DNA of 7,673 nt, from assembly GCA_964412845.1 (NCBI GenBank), contig CAYPQM010000235.1:1-7673 (forward strand), read 5' to 3'. The translations under genes and the position numbers were made by a program. Positions 4,410-7,673 of this stretch are shown one piece after another. The DNA is from JAWWPY01 sp964412845. Its GTDB lineage: Bacteria > Actinomycetota > Actinomycetes > Streptosporangiales > Streptosporangiaceae. Numbering within the stretch: position 1 is the first letter of the stretch; every line of letters begins with the position of its first letter. Under the pieces are notes generated by a model. The model was not told the origin of the DNA and ran no database searches. It saw only the letters and a list, made by a program, of their open reading frames with translations.

Positions 4410-5324
4410 CTACTCGGTCTTACTGAAAGTGACGATGGCCACGGACATCATGGCCAGGCCCATAGCCGCGACGATGACCAGCGACAGCCAGATCGGGACG
4501 ACCCAGCCATCCCAGGTGACGCCGGGTGAGAGCGCGCGCTGCGCTATCGGGCTGATGTTCAGGTGGCTGACCACCGCATGGCGCATCGGCCCAACTACGT
4601 ACGTCAGCGGGTCGATGCGGGTCAGCACGCTGAGCCAGCCCGGCAGCCCGGTCAGCGGGTAGAGCGCTCCGGACAGAAAGAACAGCGGCATAACCAGCAT
4701 CTGGGTCAGGGCCATGAACGCCTGGAACTGAGTTATCCGGGCGGCCATCATCACCCCGAACGCGGTGAGCGTGAACGCCAGCAGCAGCAACTCCCCCACC
4801 AGTGTGATCAGCAGCACCGGGTTGTAGGGCACATCGGCCAGCCCCGCGAGGAGCAGCATGAGGATCCCCTGGAAGGTGGCGATGGTCGCGCCGCCCAGGC
4901 ATTTGCCGATCACGATGGCCGACCGGCTTACCGGTGCCACCAGCATCTCGCGCAGGAACCCGAATTCCCGGTCCCACACGATGGACGCCGCCGAGAAGAT
5001 GGCGGTGAACAGGACCGACATCGCAACGACGCCCGGAAAGATGAAGGTTTTGAAACTTACGCCGGGCGGCATGCCGCTCTTGGCGAGCGAAGCCAGCCCG
5101 GTGCCGAGGATAAACAGGAACAGCACCGGCTGGATGAGTGAGGTGACAGCGCGCAGCCGGTCCCGGCGGAATCTGATGAGCTCGCGGCGCCACACGATGC
5201 TGACCGCGCGCAGGTCGGCCCGCAGGCTCCGGTCGGGAACCGAGACCCTGATCTGGCCGGCCAGCACGCTGGCCTCAGCCGGGGAAGCGGCCCCGGGCTC
5301 CTGTGTTTGAGTCGCCATTGTCAT
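4410..5324 (-). CDS. ABC-2 type transporter permease (DrrB-like)
   Basis: Membrane subunit of a two-component ABC exporter, 304 residues, typical of the family. The N-terminal ~45 residues are cytoplasmic. About six hydrophobic segments follow: near 60-81, 93-116, 136-162, 168-194, 200-224 and 275-300. WDREFGFLREMLVAPVSRSA (117-136) is the conserved cytoplasmic segment that contacts the ATPase in ABC-2 permeases. PLFFLSGALYPL and IDPLTYVVGPMR are also typical. The start codon overlaps the ATPase stop as ATGA. A second ATG two codons on (5318) has better spacing (eight bases) from GGGGAAGG and is an equal candidate. Substrate cannot be read from sequence; relatives export drugs, antibiotics or lipids. 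Confidence 0.93.
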   Translation of the reverse strand: MTMATQTQEPGAASPAEASVLAGQIRVSVPDRSLRADLRAVSIVWRRELIRFRRDRLRAVTSLIQPVLFLFILGTGLASLAKSGMPPGVSFKTFIFPGVVAMSVLFTAIFSAASIVWDREFGFLREMLVAPVSRSAIVIGKCLGGATIATFQGILMLLLAGLADVPYNPVLLITLVGELLLLAFTLTAFGVMMAARITQFQAFMALTQMLVMPLFFLSGALYPLTGLPGWLSVLTRIDPLTYVVGPMRHAVVSHLNISPIAQRALSPGVTWDGWVVPIWLSLVIVAAMGLAMMSVAIVTFSKTE

Positions 5325-6364
5325 CGCCTTCCCCGGAAGCGGGCGGCCATCTGGCGCATGGCGTCATTGCCCGTCGCCTCTGCGTCGCGGATGGTCGTCC
5401 CGGTGTAGGACATGAACACATCGTCGAGGGACGGCCGTGACACGCTGACGGCGGCGATCGGCACGGTCAGCCGCGCGAACAGCTGGGGCACGAATTGCTC
5501 GCCCGATGTCACCGAGAAGGTCACGGCGCCCTCGTGCACCCCAGCCTCGATGCCGAACGCACTGGCCAGCTCGCTGATGGCGGCCGCGTCGTTCTCGGTG
5601 TGGATCTGCACCCGGTCCTTGCCGACGCTGGCCTTCAGGGCTTCCGGGGTATCGATCGCCACGATCTTCCCGTGGTCGATGATCGCGATCCGGTCGCAGT
5701 GCTCGGCCTCGTCCATGTAGTGCGTGGTGAGGAAGATCGTGATGTCCTCACGGGTCTTCAGGTCGTTGATGTACTCCCAGATCGAGGAGCGGGTCTGCGG
5801 GTCCAGGCCGACCGTCGGCTCGTCGAGGAACAGGACGTGCGGCGCGTGCAGCAGCCCGCGCGCGATCTCCAGCCGCCGCTGCATGCCGCCGGAGTACGTC
5901 ATCACCAGGCTGTCCCGGCGGTCCCACAGGTCCACCATCTCCAGCACCTGGCGCATCCGGGGCGCCACCGCCGCGGCCGGCACGCCGTAGAGCTCAGCGT
6001 GAAAACGCAGGTTCTGGGCGCCGGTCAGGTAGTTGTCCAGCGTGGTGTCCTGGAAGACCAGGCCGATGTTGCGCCGGACCGCGTCCCGCTCGGTCCGCAC
6101 GTTGCGGCCCGCCACCCAGGCGTTGCCTGACGTGGGCTTGGCCAGGGTGCACAAGATCTTGATAGTCGTCGACTTCCCGGCGCCGTTAGGGCCGAGGAAA
6201 CCGAACGTCTCCCCCGCCCTGACCTCGAAATCGATCCCGCGGACCGCCTCGATCTCGCCGTACGTCTTGGTCAGTTCGGAGACCCGGATGGCGGGCCGGG
6301 CTTCCGTCCGGTCCGCCACCACCGTGTCACCGGGGCCCGCATCCGGGCCGGTATCCGCTGCCAC
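5321..6364 (-). CDS. ABC transporter ATP-binding protein (DrrA-like)
   Basis: Nucleotide-binding subunit that powers the neighbouring permease, 347 residues from the chosen start. In order: the start of the ATPase domain at IRVSELTKTYG, Walker A GPNGAGKST (58-66), Q-loop Gln105 in VFQD, signature YSGGMQ (157-162), Walker B VLFLDEP (177-183), D-loop GLDP (186-189) and H-loop His215 in TTH. A C-terminal ~100-residue accessory domain with SRPSLDDVFMSYTG is typical of DrrA/NodI-type proteins. The frame is open to an ATG at 6457, but that start overlaps padR by 59 bp. GTG at 6364 is preferred: AGGGGAAGG lies nine bases upstream and 34 bases separate it from the padR stop. Residues before about 28 are Asp/Gly/Pro-rich and weakly constrained, so the start remains a judgement. 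Confidence 0.93.
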   Translation of the reverse strand: MAADTGPDAGPGDTVVADRTEARPAIRVSELTKTYGEIEAVRGIDFEVRAGETFGFLGPNGAGKSTTIKILCTLAKPTSGNAWVAGRNVRTERDAVRRNIGLVFQDTTLDNYLTGAQNLRFHAELYGVPAAAVAPRMRQVLEMVDLWDRRDSLVMTYSGGMQRRLEIARGLLHAPHVLFLDEPTVGLDPQTRSSIWEYINDLKTREDITIFLTTHYMDEAEHCDRIAIIDHGKIVAIDTPEALKASVGKDRVQIHTENDAAAISELASAFGIEAGVHEGAVTFSVTSGEQFVPQLFARLTVPIAAVSVSRPSLDDVFMSYTGTTIRDAEATGNDAMRQMAARFRGRR

Positions 6365-6398
6365 CGCTTGCCGCCTTCCCCTGCGATCAGTGCCGAGC

Positions 6399-7124
6399 CT
6401 AGTCCCGGCCCCCATCAGCCTCGTCCGCGCGCATGTCTTCGGGGTTTGCGTCGTCATCGGCGTCGTCCGCGGCGAGGATCCCGTACAGTCGCCGGCGGGT
6501 GTCGGCCAGGATCCGGTGGGCTTGCTCGATCTGGGACGTGCTGCCCGCCTGGGCCACCTGAACGGCAGCTCCCATTACCTGGTGGAACAGCCGGCGTAGC
6601 TCGATGGCCTCGGAGCCGACCGACCCGGCCACCACATCCCAGGGTGCGCGCAGTTCATCCTGGTGGGCCGCGGCGTAGCTGCGTCCCTCCTCGGTGAGGA
6701 CGTAGGCCCTCCGGCCACCTTCGCCGGCCTCAGCCCGGATCAGGCCTTCATCCTCCATCTGCTGGAGGGCCGGGTAGATGGATCCCGGGCTGGGCCGCCA
6801 GACGCCCCCGCTGCGCTCGCCGATCTCCTGGATGATCTGGTAGCCGTTCATCGGCGCCTCGGCGAGCAGCGCGATCGCCGCGGCCCGGACGTTGCCGCGC
6901 CGCACCCGCGGGCCGCGCATCGGCCTCGACCCGGCCATCCATGGACCGTAATCGGCGAACCCCCGCCCGAGCCCAGCGCCGCCGCCGGGGAATCCGGGCA
7001 TCCCGCCAAATCGTGCCCGGCCCCGCCCGCCAGGCCCGCGTCCGTGGCCGCCGCGGCCACCTCGATGGTGCCGCCAGTCTTGCTCTTCATCACCTGGTTG
7101 CTCCCAGGCATCTCCTGCATGCAT
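6399..7124 (-). CDS. PadR family transcriptional regulator with Gly/Arg-rich N-terminus
   Basis: 241 residues. The winged-helix domain (about 78-155) carries the PadR pattern MNGYQIIQEI, WRPSPGSIYPALQQMEDEGLI and RRAYVLTEEG. A C-terminal helical part (about 165-217) would form the dimer, followed by an acidic tail (218-241). PadR repressors often sit first in operons with the DrrAB-like exporter they control and release DNA on binding a hydrophobic ligand, so the same is inferred here. The start at 7124 is supported by GGAGG eight bases upstream. It gives a 75-residue extension rich in Gly, Arg and His (for example HHRGGRGGHGRGPGGRGRAR), longer than is usual for PadR. Internal Met63 or Met69 are the alternatives if the extension is not translated. 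Confidence 0.92.
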   Translation of the reverse strand: MHAGDAWEQPGDEEQDWRHHRGGRGGHGRGPGGRGRARFGGMPGFPGGGAGLGRGFADYGPWMAGSRPMRGPRVRRGNVRAAAIALLAEAPMNGYQIIQEIGERSGGVWRPSPGSIYPALQQMEDEGLIRAEAGEGGRRAYVLTEEGRSYAAAHQDELRAPWDVVAGSVGSEAIELRRLFHQVMGAAVQVAQAGSTSQIEQAHRILADTRRRLYGILAADDADDDANPEDMRADEADGGRD

Positions 7125-7192
7125 GTCTGTATCCTCCGTGTGTGGTGGAGTTCCGGTAGTCTCCGAAACCCCAAATCCTTCTGCGTTAGGTC

Positions 7193-7206
7193 AACGATAT
7201 ATCGTT
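7193..7206. promoter_or_regulatory. Probable PadR operator, perfect 14-bp palindrome
   Basis: AACGATATATCGTT is a perfect palindrome and markedly AT-rich. It covers the -10 of the padR operon promoter, so binding would block initiation. AT-rich palindromes of this size are typical of PadR sites. The link to this PadR is inferred from position. Confidence 0.75.
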
Positions 7207-7222
7207 ATGCATCGGATGGCAA
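7194..7222 (-). promoter_or_regulatory. Promoter of the padR-ABC operon
   Basis: On the minus strand: TTGCCA (7222-7217), 17-bp spacer, TATCGT (7199-7194, fits TAnnnT). The start would be near 7187, giving a leader of about 62 nt before the padR ATG. TTGACC overlapping the other edge of the palindrome (7192 region) is a weaker alternative -35 without a good -10. Confidence 0.65.
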
Positions 7223-7292
7223 CGGGTGGCGAGAGGTTGACCGCGCTTCGATCGCGTGGGCCGCGCGCCAGCCGGGCGATACGGGGCGCGTC

Positions 7293-7313
7293 GCCCGCGC
7301 CAGTGGCGCGGGC
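7293..7313 (-). terminator. Terminator of the cupin gene
   Basis: GCCCGCGCC (7293-7301) pairs perfectly with GGCGCGGGC (7305-7313) around a 3-base loop, starting 31 bases after the stop codon of the minus-strand cupin gene. No T-run. It separates that gene from the padR promoter. Confidence 0.65.
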
Positions 7314-7344
7314 TCGCGGGGAGGTTCCGCGGTGCGGGGTGGGG

Positions 7345-7673
7345 CTAGCTGACCGGCAGGTCGTAGATCCTGCGGACGCTGGAGCCGAGGCGGGAGATGT
7401 CAGCGCCATAGACATGCATGGAGATCGCCACGCCGTCGCCGTGGTTGCGCACCCGGTGGATGTCACCGGGCGGCGCGAAACCGCTCACGTCCCCGGTCCC
7501 GTTCGCGTTCCTGGCCACGTCCGCCAGGGCGGTCCCGCCGCGGCGCAGCGCGAAGATCTCCTCGTACTCGACGCCCTGCAGCACGCCCGACACGCACCAG
7601 GTGACGTGGTCGTGGATGTGCGTGACCTGCCCGGGCAGCCAGACCATCGCCACGATCGAGAACGACCCGTCGG
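7345..7673 (-). CDS. Cysteine dioxygenase-like cupin (thiol dioxygenase), C-terminal part
   Basis: The gene runs off the right edge; the frame stays open to the last base (reading DGSFSIV before the internal GTG at 7653), so that GTG is not taken as the start. The motif HIHDH, followed after three residues by Cys in WCVSGVLQG, matches the first two metal-ligand histidines and the cysteine corresponding to Cys93 of mammalian cysteine dioxygenase. HRVRNHGDGVAISMHVYG supplies the third ligand His in SMHVY. Such mononuclear non-heme iron enzymes add O2 to thiols such as cysteine (giving cysteine sulfinate) or 3-mercaptopropionate; which one cannot be decided here. About 109 residues are visible, roughly the catalytic core and C-terminus. 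The gene is convergent with nothing and ends in its own hairpin. Confidence 0.85.
   Translation of the reverse strand, partial: DGSFSIVAMVWLPGQVTHIHDHVTWCVSGVLQGVEYEEIFALRRGGTALADVARNANGTGDVSGFAPPGDIHRVRNHGDGVAISMHVYGADISRLGSSVRRIYDLPVS

Noticed and set aside
6365..6457. ATPase start at 6457
   Set aside because: It overlaps padR by 59 bp and the added residues are not ATPase-like. GTG 6364 has an SD. The longer form cannot be fully excluded.

Overview
This window comes from a GC-rich actinobacterium (Actinomycetota). The evidence is strong G/C bias at third codon positions, GTG starts, a likely leaderless gene, a dodecin ending FRLEDS, a DUF3099 protein and two copies of an sRNA that matches the actinobacterial 6C family. 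The sequence does not let me name a genus.

Layout, left to right. (1) Positions 3-2137, plus strand: the 3' half of tldD, whose zinc motif HESIGH is right at the window edge, overlaps a complete tldE/pmbA by an ATGA. Together they encode a TldD/TldE-type metalloprotease. (2) Positions 2182-4037: two diverged copies of a ~190-bp cassette with identical spacing (1641 bp apart). Each has a conserved upstream block, a promoter and two 9-bp hairpins with CCCCC loops, which I read as 6C sRNA paralogs. Between them lie a 49-codon ORF with a GGGGGC ribosome binding site, a heavily paired region (2586-2803) that may be a structured RNA, a dodecin gene (minus strand), and a divergent, probably leaderless DUF3099 membrane-protein gene (plus strand). 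Copy 2 ends in a perfect 14-bp terminator stem. Copy 1 has lost the right arm of that stem and points at the small ORF. (3) Positions 4041-4409: non-coding DNA with degenerate ~21-bp repeats and an exact 20-bp tandem duplication. (4) Positions 7222 down to 4410, minus strand: a self-contained operon of padR-like regulator, ABC ATPase and ABC-2 permease (DrrAB-like exporter). It is read from a promoter whose -10 lies inside a perfect 14-bp palindrome, the probable PadR operator. (5) Positions 7293-7673, minus strand: a hairpin terminator and the 3' part of a cysteine-dioxygenase-like cupin gene that runs off the window.

The most interesting part is region 2. Duplicated 6C-type RNAs bracket a flavin-binding dodecin, a DUF3099 gene and an unrecognised small ORF. 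Two nearby ribosome binding sites (tldE and the small ORF) contain GGGGGC, complementary to a 6C loop. This suggests local targets, and possibly a 6C-derived cis-acting leader in copy 1. The ABC operon looks ordinary for actinobacteria.
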